The notes: a model not told the origin generated them from the sequence alone. Positions 10,701 through 20,012 are shown, numbered from the stretch's first letter. The stretch is DNA of 64,000 bases from Ascoidea rubescens DSM 1968 (GCF_001661345.1 NW_017962920.1:62001-126000); one strand, 5' to 3'. Program-made: numbers and translations.

Positions 10701-11875
10701 AAATTGATATAAAAGATTCCTTAGAATGGTTCAAGTCGAGCTACAAGAAATATGCATCATCGCCTGAAATTACTTCAATTAGCAAAGTCGAAAACTTAAA
10801 ATCTAAAGGTCTTGTTGTCACAGGCAGTCAAACTCTTGACAGTGAAGATTCTGATGATGATGATGATGATGATGATATAGAACATCCTAAATATATCAAA
10901 GTTGGTATTGACCTAAAAAGAGTCTGTATCAGTGCAATTTTGAATTTACTAAGCTGTCGTAATATGACTAGCGAATTTCCATTGACGCTAAGCTTTGATA
11001 ATTCAAGGTTAGCTTTACTAAGAGCCGAAATTCGTCAATTAGTTTGCTTGCAAATTTGTTTGTACATTTTCCGTCAGTTGGTCTTGACACATTCCGATAA
11101 AAAATACAGAGGTAAATTATTAACAACTGAATCTCTCAAGTCCATTAAAAATGAAATATTGGCTATTATAACAGATGACAATGGATACGTGAAATGGACA
11201 AGAAATATTCCTTCAATTTCGTTGTACTTGGCCAAGAAAGTGATATCAAACCCTGAAGAAAATTCTTCCAAGAAGTCTAATATAATTGCAACTCCTCCAG
11301 AGAGTCTAACTAACTTAGTTCATTCATGGTTATTAAAACAAACACAACCAAAAAGCAAAGTTTATGGATTAATGGAGAGCAAAATTATTTCAGAACTAAA
11401 TACATTAGTATTTGAAAGATTTACAGTTAAAAATGCCATTCCTGGTGAATTAGTTCCGGTGACAATGACAGGTAATAACATGTCAATTAATTCATCTCAA
11501 ACATCAGTTTCTAATACAGCAAGTGGATTCAGAAGTTCTGCCTGTTTAACAAACACAAACACAAAAACTAATACTAATAGTAATAATACTAATAGCAATG
11601 ATAATGATAATGATAACGACAATGGAGGAAATGATAAAGAAAAAAGCGGCAATGGCAAAAATGGAAAGAAAAATAATTGCAACAAATTAGATGGGGCTAG
11701 GAATGTCAGTGGAGAGAATAATTTGAGCAATCATAGCTTTGGAGAAGAATTAATGTCTTTATCAAGTAGATTATACACATTAAGTGTGTTTCATTGGAAT
11801 GTTTTTGGATCATATTACGCAGATTGCATTAGAAAGGATTATCTTGAAAGCATTAATAATTTAAACCTCAACTAA
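7754..11875 (+). CDS. SOK1: Sok1-like TCP11-domain protein
   Basis: 1373-residue protein. In S. cerevisiae SOK1 is a high-copy suppressor of loss of cAMP-dependent kinase; the C-terminal half belongs to the TCP11 family. Residues 1-780 are disordered: Ser runs, an (Arg-Ser) stretch, and long Asn runs including poly-Asn near 9740-9800. The conserved part starts at about residue 783 (LQEILKNPQLRHDILFDPQL), continues through KYWLEIQGEF, LIQQLRNNCLDFISLSNWLA and APMRDTWVDEM, and ends near the C-terminus. An acidic Asp run (10856-10874) and an Asn/Asp/Gly-rich insert (11550-11640) interrupt it. It is much longer than S. cerevisiae Sok1 because of the low-complexity N-terminus. Composition shifts from C-rich to G-richer near 10,080, where the domain begins. 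Confidence 0.9.
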   Translation: MNSQLNNTPTNDNQEQVYSTEDQYRLVFFDSAKRVCSSSSNDNLQNNKRVRLDTSLQNLPQVSVVSSSSSSSSSNNNTSNTTGPLKLQLPSASSSSNTPNSSSSPSSSSSALTSTATPSSLSSKNSASRLPPSSSDSTSPGPLSSTSLNPSSLLSNNNPSLSHESLSSSPSPPSSQNIPHSIILNHNDCNPLSHSHSRSRSRSRSPNSNSVSIDSLMNHHHYNSSSNSFTIIHNHSHNIINDENLNLNINTQSIAINDENDSQLKFRSGKVLRPLSLNAYNLPLQPQACPCPSPSSSSPSAALPPPSSSSSSPASSSSSSSSSSSSSESASYNSSYSSQAANAAQNFISLPPLKLSPKSTPILPSSVVHKRPAHLTLSNSSKTSINHKYYPKYNHQKRNSLNKKPFQISKLISKNSNVDYTCLIPTSNTIKNNTSNNDLNIINNNYNSSSSLNSNLNLNSNSTSAINNDSISSSKPTSNDNTHKTAITSNNFNSFNAFNTYNSKKYNNPVIDNLITLSNASITSPSINKNLNKNTSNDNDKINKNNNTNNQIDITAGIMIPKNNSNMSNKITLGGNLKNQNNTINIINTNISNFNNIKSFNFNNINRLPNFYSRKRSKSLPDTRALKSYLNPNHDINISINFTQNFNQSYNQNFNQTTTTFTNNNNNNNNNNNNNNNNNSNNSIIINNNSSNNPINTNANNNTIHSLTSSDNTNTNPALKNSGLTLNMINITLANSKKNQNNNKLIPTVLNNNNMNNNKQVNINPISINNDYPPVNTQSLKEIDLQEILKNPQLRHDILFDPQLQFRPNLDGDRGRRKKLMVDKYWLEIQGEFCSLINDPKSFKLVKLPKLFTTLKDILISLLPEKDRNLVNQVLDKELLIQQLRNNCLDFISLSNWLANVFKNHCAPMRDTWVDEMTLKFLEAETDHSIPKLVDGLRMVFAILEAMKLDIANHQIRTLRPVLVETSLEFEKDYYNQLISVNKIDIKDSLEWFKSSYKKYASSPEITSISKVENLKSKGLVVTGSQTLDSEDSDDDDDDDDIEHPKYIKVGIDLKRVCISAILNLLSCRNMTSEFPLTLSFDNSRLALLRAEIRQLVCLQICLYIFRQLVLTHSDKKYRGKLLTTESLKSIKNEILAIITDDNGYVKWTRNIPSISLYLAKKVISNPEENSSKKSNIIATPPESLTNLVHSWLLKQTQPKSKVYGLMESKIISELNTLVFERFTVKNAIPGELVPVTMTGNNMSINSSQTSVSNTASGFRSSACLTNTNTKTNTNSNNTNSNDNDNDNDNGGNDKEKSGNGKNGKKNNCNKLDGARNVSGENNLSNHSFGEELMSLSSRLYTLSVFHWNVFGSYYADCIRKDYLESINNLNLN
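8693..8735 (+). repeat. TCT/TCC trinucleotide tract coding poly-Ser
   Basis: In-frame TCT/TCC run giving an uninterrupted Ser stretch in the disordered N-terminus of Sok1. Confidence 0.85.
9740..9800 (+). repeat. AAC/AAT tract coding poly-Asn
   Basis: In-frame AAC/AAT run coding an unbroken Asn stretch in Sok1, followed by a shorter Asn/Ser/Ile-rich segment. Confidence 0.85.
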
Positions 11876-12942
11876 ATTAAATTCAACTTTATGAAAAAGG
11901 GTTTTATTTCAGATTTTTAAATTTCTTTAAAGATTTTTTTATTGTTTCTATTCTTTTATTATTATTTTTTTTATTACAATTCATTTTTCATCATTCTTTT
12001 AACATTCTTTCATTATTTTGTTTTTTCTTTCTTTTTTTTTCGTTTATTTTTCTCATTTTTTTAAAATCTTTATTTTTTTTAATTCTCTCTTTCTATTAAT
12101 TTTGTTTTGATTTAAATTCATTTGGATTTTATTGAAAATGAAAGCCTTCCGGTTATAATTAAAAGGAATCAGATTATACTAGTTCATCATACCTTATAAC
12201 ATAATTTTTTTGTTTTTATTATATTTTTAAGCATGGTCAAATTATTTTTGCTGTGGAGGAAATTTATCATTATGTAATAAATTGATTAATTCTGTTTTAA
12301 CTTCCGAAGTTGTTTCTTATTTTTGTTGTACTCTTGTTTTGTATTAGGATTTTTTTACCACTATTGAATTATTTCTTTTTTTTGTTTTTCATTCTAATTG
12401 CTCTCTACTTGTCAATAATCCAATAACGTTGCTCTCATAAAAAAAATACTTTTAATAACATATATACTTATAAAATTTTTTTACCAAAATCACTTTAATT
12501 CAACAGACTTTAATTACTTTAAGCTGCACACTGTAGAATGTACCATATTCCCTATGATAACTTGCATCACATTATGCGCAAAACGTGCAAGTTATGCTGC
12601 GCGCTCAAATAATGTAGCACATGTAATATTACGTAATTAAAAATATATTATTACATAATGTGGATAATGTACATTACATAATCCGTACAACGGTAAATAC
12701 CGCTACGTGCACAAGGAAAAGCACGTGCTTCCTTGCTGTTTTGCTTTTTGCCTGGATTTGTTTTGTTGGCTGCAAATGAATTGGAAGCTTGAAAATAATC
12801 AGAGCGAAAGGGTAGCAAAGATATTCCACCATTAACATCATCTTCATCTGATAGTTATATATCGCGTCAATTAGCAAAAGACTAGTTCTAGCCATATTTT
12901 ATTCCACTATTATTTTTAAAGAACATTCAATACTAAATAACA
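11876..12942. other. SOK1-VMA3 spacer
   Basis: About 11,880-12,520 is T-rich, AT-rich 3' flank with no open frame of note. 12,550-12,735 is a palindrome-dense block described separately as the VMA3 promoter. No RNA gene or further coding region was seen. Confidence 0.5.
12550..12735. promoter_or_regulatory. Palindrome-dense VMA3 promoter block
   Basis: Symmetric sites seen directly: ATAACTTGCA (12557-12566) paired with TGCAAGTTAT (12586-12595), a perfect 10-bp inverted repeat with a 19-nt loop; GTAATATTAC (12623-12632) overlapping ATTACGTAAT (12628-12637), which holds the TTACGTAA core bound by Yap-type bZIP factors; CGGTAAATACCG (12691-12702); and AAGCACGTGCTT (12719-12730), which holds the E-box CACGTG bound by Cbf1-type factors. 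The last ends 213 bases before the VMA3 ATG. Factor names are inference from known site preferences. Confidence 0.5.
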
Positions 12943-13681
12943 ATGACTGATTTATGGTACGTCTTGACTGCGACTCATCGTTATTACAAAGATGATCGTT
13001 GACCTTGGTTATCGCTGCAATTTTGGAGCTTCTTTTCTTATTTATCATAATTATCAATTTACTAACCTGTTTTTTATTATTTATAGTCCGGTTTATGCTG
13101 TAAGTTTTAATCTTAAAAAATTTGGTTAAATCTGATTGCTTTTAGGTGTTTCCACTGTTTTTTTATTTTTATTTTTATTTATTTTTATTTATTTTTTTCT
13201 AACATTTTTATTTATTTTTATTTAGCCATTTTTTGGTTCAATTGGCTGTGCCTGTGCCATTGTCTTCACATGCTTTGGTGCTGCTTATGGTACTGCTAAA
13301 TCTGGTGTAGGTATCTGTGCCACCTCTGTTTTAAGACCAGATTTAATTGTTAAAAATATTGTTCCTGTTATTATGGCAGGTATTATTGCCATTTATGGTT
13401 TGGTTGTTTCGGTTTTAGTTTCCTATTCTCTAAAACAACAACAAGCATTATACACAGGTTTTGTACAATTAGGTGCAGGCTTATCTGTTGGTTTATCTGG
13501 TTTAGCTGCCGGTTTTGCAATTGGTATTGTCGGTGATGCAGGTGTAAGAGGTACTGCTCAACAACCAAGATTATTTGTTGGTATGATGTTGATTCTTATT
13601 TTTGCTGAAGTTTTAGGTCTTTATGGTTTAATTGTTGCCTTATTATTAAACTCGAGAGCTACTCAAGATGTAACTTGTTAA
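12943..13681 (+). CDS. VMA3: V-ATPase proteolipid subunit c, three exons
   Basis: 160-residue ring subunit of the V0 sector that carries protons across the vacuolar membrane. Exons 12943-12956, 13087-13099 (only 13 nt) and 13226-13681 join to [17 protein letters not shown] and then near-identity with S. cerevisiae Vma3 (160 residues). Four hydrophobic helices; the proton-binding Glu lies in [12 protein letters not shown]. Intron 1 (130 nt) has donor GTACGT, branch TACTAAC at 13060-13066 and acceptor TTATAG. Intron 2 (126 nt) has donor GTAAGT, branch-like TTCTAAC at 13197-13203 and acceptor TTTAG. All junctions keep frame. An internal ATG at 13373 gives a 102-residue frame that is only the 3' part. 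Vma11 is a paralogue with an N-terminal extension; the short start here favours VMA3. Confidence 0.95.
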
Positions 13682-14211
13682 TTAATTTGATTATTTAATT
13701 ATTAATGATTATAATTGTTTTAATTATTTAAAAAGAAATGAATAAAATAAATATAAAAAAATATTAAAAAAATTAAAAATTGAAAAAGGTTTTAGATTAA
13801 TTTAGAATTTTTCTCAACTTTTCTAGCATAATGATTTGAATAATATCAAATTCAAAATTCTAATTTTAACTAATTAAAATTAATTATTATTAAAATATAA
13901 TTAAATTTATTATTAAATGTCAAAATTACCATCAAAATTATCAAAAATTTACTCTGTGCATTTTCTCAAAATTATTTATATTATTCATAATTATAATTTT
14001 AAAATTTCTCCCTTTTATTCTCAAATTCCTTTACTTCTTAATCCCTACTCAACTCAACCATCAATCCTCTTTATATTAGATATTATTATAATTTATTCTT
14101 ACAATTATTCTATTCTAAAACATTCAATTGATTTGTAAACCAATCGTACCAACTCAATAAAAGAAGGTCATGTATATTCATTATTCCATTAAAACTATTT
14201 ATTCAACGTAT
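13682..14211. other. VMA3-NUP85 convergent spacer
   Basis: Very AT-rich 3' flanks of two converging genes. A 73-residue frame at 13917-14138 has no recognisable features and simple composition, and is taken as chance. Nothing else seen. Confidence 0.5.
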
Positions 14212-16908
14212 CTAAAATATATCTTTTTGTAAAAAAATTCTACTAATTTCTTCACTTATACACAATCTCGAAAAGTAAATTAGTTCTTTCAAATTCTTTG
14301 GTATTTCAATTTTCAACTCTGCTAATTCATTTTGCCAATTTTTTTCTCCCACTTTATTATTTGCGATACAATTTTTATACAAATTTTCGGCTTTTTTTAA
14401 TATCTTGCCATTCTTTTCACTAATAATTTTATTGTTTTTATTTTCCAATTTATTATCATAGAAATTATCTATCAAATTAATAATTAAAACTAATTCCTTT
14501 AGTTTGAACAATGAACTATTCAAATTATTCAAAATTGAAGACTTCAAAAATGGCAATAAATTACCTAATAACAATGGAAACACATCTTCTGGTAAATAAG
14601 AAAACTTGAACAATAGCAACAAATTTTTTAATGATCTTTTTAAATCTCCCCTTTTTTTTAATTTGAAAAACCTAAATAATATACTATAAGGGGAAATACA
14701 TTGCCTTAGCACAGGATTTAGATTTTTTTTTTCTTTGATTATTTGTGAATGAATATCCTTTTTTTCAATTGTATCGTCGTCATCTCCAACAATATAATTA
14801 ATAATTTCGTTGTTGATTTGATCACTTTCAATTAAACTTTGGGTAAAAATATTCCAGCAATAGAATTTTAGCAATTTCAAACTTCCTGATTTTGCCAAAT
14901 AATTTAAACCAACAAATATGTTACCGTTATTCAAAAAATTAATTGAATGTATTTTATATAATTGATTGGATAACGCGGATAATTTTAAATCGGCACATAT
15001 TGATAACAACCATTCTAAATCATTAAAAGTATCACAATAATAATTTGGCAAGAATTCTGTTAATACATTTTTCAAATTTGGCTTATTCAAATAAATTAAA
15101 AGACCAACACCGACAGGGATCAATTCTCTGATTGATAAACAATCCATCGCATGATTGTATACTAAATATTCAGAAATAGTATTAGTTTCATCGCCATCTT
15201 CTTCCTCTTCCATCAAACTATCATGAATTTTTTCGATTTCAATGTCTTGCTGACTAATACTGCTTGTGTAATTTTTGCTGTCTTCAAACAGTAAAGTTTT
15301 TTTATTATTCAAGAAATCAAGTTTAGTGTAGTCGTGAAGTAAACCTTTAGCCTCACATAAAGTTGCAACATATGGTGTTGTGTCTTTATCTAATAGTTCC
15401 AAGGAGCTCAACACTGCAAGAAAATTTCCCTGGATTAGAGAATAACAAGCAGATTCCCACACGTTAGATAAATTTGGCAAATGATAGTACTGTTGTTTAT
15501 TATTTGTGATAAGAGTTAAATATTCATTGAACAAAGATATATTTGGCAAATTAAACAACATTAGCCCATTCAAGGCTTCAAACCAATTTAAAGAATTTTT
15601 TAAAATAAGATTTTTGTTTCCAGACAAAATTGTAAAAGTAGTTTTGAAATTTTCTAAAATTTTTAAATCATCATTATTATATTCATCATTGTTGTTACTA
15701 TTGAAAAGATTGATTTTATAGTTTTTAATAGTTGTTGTTAATTCTTTAACAATGTTAATTGAATTCAATTTAAATTCCCTGAATAAATGCATATCAGCAT
15801 TAATATTTTGATAAAAGTTGACCAAACCAATTAAGTTTTGGAAAAGTAAATAAATATTGATATTATTTGTTTCAAATTTATCCAATTCCAGATTTTCTAA
15901 AAGATTTAAGACTTGTTTGAACAATCCTCTAATCAATAGCTGATTTAAAAAATTAAAAAATTGGGGGCGATAAACAGGATGGATAGAATCAGATGGAGAG
16001 AAAATTTGTTTAATTGTTTCTAAAGCTGGGTTATCTGGATCAGCTTTGTTAATCCAAATCGATAAATTTGTAGTTAAATTGGAATCATTTGAAAAATAAA
16101 CAGATTTAAGACAGTTTAAAATATTCAAATAATCTTTTAAATCAAATATTTTGGTAGTGTTTTTAGTTTTTAAATCAATTTTTTTTTCAATTAATATTTC
16201 CAACTCTTGGATGATAAAATCCAATGAATCATATAACACTTTATTTGAAATCTTTTTATTTGAAGCGTTGATACAACCCATAGATTGAAAAAAGTTATTA
16301 TTACTGTAATATTTAAAATTTCCTAAAGTTTCATAATTTTTGAAGAGTTGTGAGATATAGTCAACATAACAATCAATTGAATCAAAATTATCATTAAAAA
16401 TCGGGGAAATGTTTTGAACTGGATATAAGCTTATATCGGATTCATAAGCTTTCGAGGAGATGTTTAAATCTGAAGAGGAAACAAACATTAAACCATTTGC
16501 ACCGATAGGATTAAATTTAAATTTTAGGCATCTTTTAGCTTGAATGAAGACATCTAGACCATTTTTTGGAATAGGAGGATGACTTAATCTTGTTAAAACA
16601 ACACTGGTTTCAGAATCAACTTCAACTGAATCGCCTGCATTATTGGAATTAAAAGTAGCAGAACCATCGTTCACAATTGTATGGTCATCATCAGATCCAC
16701 TATCTTGATCAACTTCAATTTTATCAGGTTCAAAATTCAAAGAAACAATTTTTTGATTTTTTGGTGTTTGAAGATCATAGTTGAAAGGCTGAAAACTGTA
16801 AGCATTGTTGGTTGCAAAGTTATTGTCATTATCGTTGTTGTTGTTGTTTGTAATATTACTGGTGCTGTTGTTTATTGCAGCACCCAATTTAATGCTCGAA
16901 CCATCCAT
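14212..16908 (-). CDS. NUP85: Nucleoporin Nup85
   Basis: 898-residue structural nucleoporin of the Y-shaped Nup84 complex in the nuclear pore scaffold. After an Asn/Asp-rich N-terminus (about 1-110) comes the Nup85 core, an alpha-solenoid of helix pairs. Recognisable blocks are the region around FKFNPIGANGLMF, the crown segment NVWESACYSLIQGNFLAVLSSL, and the C-terminal helices around CISPYSILFRFFKLKKRGDL. S. cerevisiae Nup85 has 744 residues; the extra length is mostly the N-terminus and polar loops. The start at 16908 is the first in-frame ATG. Identification is by remembered family pattern, as solenoid nucleoporins diverge quickly. Confidence 0.85.
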   Translation of the reverse strand: MDGSSIKLGAAINNSTSNITNNNNNDNDNNFATNNAYSFQPFNYDLQTPKNQKIVSLNFEPDKIEVDQDSGSDDDHTIVNDGSATFNSNNAGDSVEVDSETSVVLTRLSHPPIPKNGLDVFIQAKRCLKFKFNPIGANGLMFVSSSDLNISSKAYESDISLYPVQNISPIFNDNFDSIDCYVDYISQLFKNYETLGNFKYYSNNNFFQSMGCINASNKKISNKVLYDSLDFIIQELEILIEKKIDLKTKNTTKIFDLKDYLNILNCLKSVYFSNDSNLTTNLSIWINKADPDNPALETIKQIFSPSDSIHPVYRPQFFNFLNQLLIRGLFKQVLNLLENLELDKFETNNINIYLLFQNLIGLVNFYQNINADMHLFREFKLNSINIVKELTTTIKNYKINLFNSNNNDEYNNDDLKILENFKTTFTILSGNKNLILKNSLNWFEALNGLMLFNLPNISLFNEYLTLITNNKQQYYHLPNLSNVWESACYSLIQGNFLAVLSSLELLDKDTTPYVATLCEAKGLLHDYTKLDFLNNKKTLLFEDSKNYTSSISQQDIEIEKIHDSLMEEEEDGDETNTISEYLVYNHAMDCLSIRELIPVGVGLLIYLNKPNLKNVLTEFLPNYYCDTFNDLEWLLSICADLKLSALSNQLYKIHSINFLNNGNIFVGLNYLAKSGSLKLLKFYCWNIFTQSLIESDQINNEIINYIVGDDDDTIEKKDIHSQIIKEKKNLNPVLRQCISPYSILFRFFKLKKRGDLKRSLKNLLLLFKFSYLPEDVFPLLLGNLLPFLKSSILNNLNSSLFKLKELVLIINLIDNFYDNKLENKNNKIISEKNGKILKKAENLYKNCIANNKVGEKNWQNELAELKIEIPKNLKELIYFSRLCISEEISRIFLQKDIF

Positions 16909-17180
16909 TGGTTAAAACAAATTGTCAACCAAAAAAACACTCTTCTTCAGTTTCAGAACTAAAGCTGTTTATATTTTGTTTTGTTAAAACAAATTTCAAT
17001 CTTTGCACGAGATCCGGTTTATATCATGTGACTAACAAGTCAATTGCGGCTTGTATTTTATTTTGCGATAAATATATGTTGCGCAACTTATTCGGCAGAT
17101 AAATTGTTTTATTTATGCTATGTAAAAGAATATTGAATTTTATAGAAATAAAATTATGGGCTATTGGGGTTGTTATTTTT

Positions 17181-18242
17181 TCATAATTTGGATTTAGAAC
17201 CGTTAAGTTTGATACTTTTTTCAAGCAATTCGATTGTTTTACCAGACATGCCATAGGAACTTTGATAACCTGAACCACCAGCACCATAGTTGTGAATAAT
17301 TTTTGAATTTTGTTTATCGATTTCGATTCTTGGGCCACCTTTTCTATAAGGTCTGAAACCAACATTGACTTTAACAATATCGAGATAGTTTTTATTGTGA
17401 TTGATGGAGGGATCAATCAATTCTGGGCAGTATTTTACAGCTCTTTCAGAGATTCTTTGAATCAAAGCAGTATCAACTTCTTGAACTGTGCTGTGCTTTT
17501 GGAAACATCCACCGAGGATAGTGCCACCTTCTTTTCTGGGAATAATGTATAGCATTTCATCATCATAACCTTCGAAATTGGAGACAGTTAATTGTTTTTT
17601 GGGGGTATTGGTAACTAGTAAAGTTTGACCTCTAACTGGATAAACTAAAGGATCATTAACACCATTTAATTTACCAGCTAACAAACCTGTGCAATTGATA
17701 ACATAGTCCGATTTTTCACCTGAATGATGTAAAGAGAAAGCATCATTAATGTGGTCAAGTTTATATCTTTTGTAGGTCACACCGAGCTCAACACATTTGT
17801 TTAATAAGTAGTATAAGTAAATAGTTGTTGTTGCAGTTAAACCTGAAAATTTGAAACCGAATTTACAATCGTCTGGCAATTTTGATCTGTCATTGATCAT
17901 TTCAAAACCTTCAACAAAATCTACAAACCATGGAAATTCATAATTATCAGCATCCTCAAATTTAATATATTCATAGGAATCAATGATATGGATACCTGAT
18001 TTTGGATCTTTGGCCAATTTTCTCAATTCGAAATAGCCTGGTTTATCTAACTCTTGTTCAAAGATTTCGTCCTTTGATGCTAAAGAATACCATTCAGCGC
18101 CGGCATATGGAGAAGTATATTCAGGATCAATATCACCTGGAAGGTTTTTAGCAATAATTGAGACGTCGTATCCCTTTTGAGCTAGCAAATATGAGGTGGT
18201 CAAACCTGCAACACCAGCACCGATAACCACAATCTTAGTCAT
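17181..18242 (-). CDS. D-amino-acid oxidase, peroxisomal
   Basis: 353-residue FAD flavoenzyme that oxidises D-amino acids to 2-oxo acids, ammonia and hydrogen peroxide. The N-terminus has the FAD-binding VVIGAGVAGLTTSYLL fold; the C-terminal part has the family signature IIHNYGAGGSGYQSSYGMS and the substrate-side GFRPYRKGGPRIE segment. The last three residues are SKL, a type 1 peroxisomal targeting signal, as in yeast and mammalian DAO. D-aspartate oxidase is a close relative and cannot be excluded by eye. Upstream is a TATA-like (TA)n at about 18299-18310 and a stress-element core CCCCT at 18547-18551. S. cerevisiae lacks this enzyme; many other yeasts have it and use D-amino acids as nitrogen source. 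Confidence 0.93.
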   Translation of the reverse strand: MTKIVVIGAGVAGLTTSYLLAQKGYDVSIIAKNLPGDIDPEYTSPYAGAEWYSLASKDEIFEQELDKPGYFELRKLAKDPKSGIHIIDSYEYIKFEDADNYEFPWFVDFVEGFEMINDRSKLPDDCKFGFKFSGLTATTTIYLYYLLNKCVELGVTYKRYKLDHINDAFSLHHSGEKSDYVINCTGLLAGKLNGVNDPLVYPVRGQTLLVTNTPKKQLTVSNFEGYDDEMLYIIPRKEGGTILGGCFQKHSTVQEVDTALIQRISERAVKYCPELIDPSINHNKNYLDIVKVNVGFRPYRKGGPRIEIDKQNSKIIHNYGAGGSGYQSSYGMSGKTIELLEKSIKLNGSKSKL

Positions 18243-18694
18243 TTTAATAGAAGTGAATTTGATAGATTTGTATTTGGATAAGATAATTGATTAGTTTTAG
18301 TATATATATATTTATTGATCTATTTACGTTATTTACAAAAGATATTAGAGGGGACAATACTGGGGAAGAAGCATGTTTAAATACAAAACCAGGAGAGCAA
18401 GGAAGCAAGGGAGGTGCTTTCCAATCGATTTCTTTATCAATGTCTCTAATAAAAAAAAGTATAGACTGATTTGAACCAACAATAAGAGGAAATCAAATCG
18501 ACTTTCTTATCGAAGGCCTTATTGGCTTGAAGCATTTTGATGAGATGCCCCTTTTAGAATCGGGACGTTGCGTGTGGAATCTACTTAGGTGGGCTATAGA
18601 TAGTGAGAATCGCTATATAGAAGCCGGAAAAACCCTGTATTTTTCGCAACAAGCTGTTTAGCATCGCCGATATATTCTCAATTGATCCAGTTTA
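18243..18694. promoter_or_regulatory. D-amino-acid oxidase promoter region
   Basis: 452 bases between the oxidase start and the end of the next minus-strand gene. It holds a run of TATA repeats about 60 bases from the oxidase ATG and a CCCCT core at 18547-18551, the binding core of Msn2/4-type stress factors. No open frame of note. Confidence 0.4.
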
Positions 18695-19274
18695 TCATTT
18701 TTTGAAATTGTTTTTGATTTGCTGGAACAAATACTTCCCAGTGTCCTTCGAGTATTGTTTAGCGAAAGATTTGGCCTGGTCTTTATTTACGTGGGTGGAA
18801 ACGTAATCAGCAGCCTGGTCTTGGATGTTCAATTTTTCCATGAAATCAAACACCTTGGATTTGGTGTTTCCTGCGTACAATTTAGCATTTTCAGGCGAGC
18901 CTAGTCTTCGATATGGAGTTGGTTTATCGTAATAGTAATGAGCCAATCTTGGTTTAGCATTGGGAATCGACTGACCAGAACCAGTTTGGCTTGCTTGAAT
19001 AGTCTCATCGTCGCTACTGATATGGACATGGTCTTGATAGCCATGCTGGGAATCGAAAAGCGTTTGGTTTTCAGGCAATTGGGGAGGTTGGTAGTACTGC
19101 GATTAGCGATTGGTTATCAAGAACTGTGTTAATAAAAAAGAACTGGAGACGTGCAGGCAAAGATAAGGAAAAAACGATCCATACATAAACTCTGTCGTGG
19201 TACATCTCCACGCCTCTGGTGAGAGTGCTTCTGGACTTCTCCTTGAACTTGCTGGTGAGGTACGAGATATCCAT
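18695..19274 (-). CDS. Small spliced protein, tandem family copy A
   Basis: Two exons read by eye: 19185-19274 (MDISYLTSKFKEKS and following, 30 codons) and 18695-19096, joined in frame across an 88-nt intron with donor GTATGG and acceptor CGCAG, giving 163 residues. The acceptor exon begins YYQPPQLP. The protein is polar with a central block QHGY, PTPYRRLGSPENAKLY and a basic C-terminal helix ending KNNFKK; no signal peptide or membrane segment. The neighbouring gene at 19582-20012 is a paralogue with an intron at the same place. A TATA box on the minus strand (19374-19380) and an AGGGG core (19357-19361) lie about 100 bases upstream, suggesting regulated expression. I do not recognise the family. 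The first exon and donor are my inference; the homology supports the second exon reaching back to 19096. Confidence 0.75.
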
Positions 19275-19581
19275 TAGAATGGGGAATAGGGACGATAGTG
19301 TTTCTGCTTCCAGGTTTATGCTTGGTAAAGGTGCTGACGAAAATGCTCAGCAAAAGAGGGGCTTCCTGCGGTCTTTTATATGTTTTACTCTGTCTCTGTT
19401 CTCAGCCTCAGGATGAAACAGCAGTTTCAGCGTCTACTCGTCGCCAGTAGACTGGGGCTCGTTTGTGTGGGAGGGCGTTGGGAAGCAGAGGCAGATGAAA
19501 CAGATAAAATAGATGAAGACGAAACAGAAACAGGTGGGTCTGGTGAAACAGTCGTGTATTAAGGGAGGGGGGTTATTTAGT
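19275..19581. promoter_or_regulatory. Promoter between tandem family copies
   Basis: 307 bases holding the minus-strand TATA box (TATAAAA, 19374-19380) and an AGGGG core for copy A, and the 3' flank of copy B. G-rich stretches (GGGCTCG, GGGAGGGCG) stand out from the AT-rich background. No gene seen. Confidence 0.4.
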
Positions 19582-20012
19582 TCAAAACTTCCTTTTCATG
19601 TGGTTCATGAGAAACTGGCTGGCTTTCTTGCCGTAGTTCTTGGTGTTCTGTTCGTTCATGTGTTTGGAAAAAAAGTCGCTTTTTGGCGATGCTGGAGCTT
19701 CTTCGCCCTGCATTCTATACAAACTGGCAGTATTGGGGGAGTTGAGTCGTCTGTAGGGAGTTGGGTGCTCCAGATATGTGTAGGTTTTGGTTTCTGTCTC
19801 AAGATATCCATGTTGAGCCTGAAATACTCTCTTGTTTCGTGGTTCCAATGGAGGAGAATAGTCCTAGAGAAACATTTACTGATGTATTAGTTGTTTTGTT
19901 TCTTATTTAGTTGAACTAAACTGTTGAATGGCGAAATACATACAGAGTTTGGAGAAAGACTTTCTTGGGCAAGTTTTTCTTTGATTTTGCTGCTCAATTG
20001 ATTGAAATTCAT
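19582..20012 (-). CDS. Small spliced protein, tandem family copy B
   Basis: Exon 1 is 19944-20012 (MNFNQLSSKIKEKL and following, 23 codons); exon 2 is 19582-19863, starting DYSPPLEPRNKR. The 80-nt intron has donor GTATGT and acceptor TCTAG and keeps frame, giving 116 residues. Shared with copy A are an N-terminal S-K-(F/I)-K-E-K motif, a Y-x-PP-x-x-P element right after the intron, (V/L)F-x-x-QHGY, PTPYRRL-(G/N)-SP-x-x-A-x-LY, and a basic C-terminus (MNHMKRKF). Copy B is shorter in the middle. A minus-strand TATAAAA lies at 20180-20186. No domain is recognised; function unknown. The in-frame TTG at 19846-19848 is internal, not the start. Confidence 0.75.
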
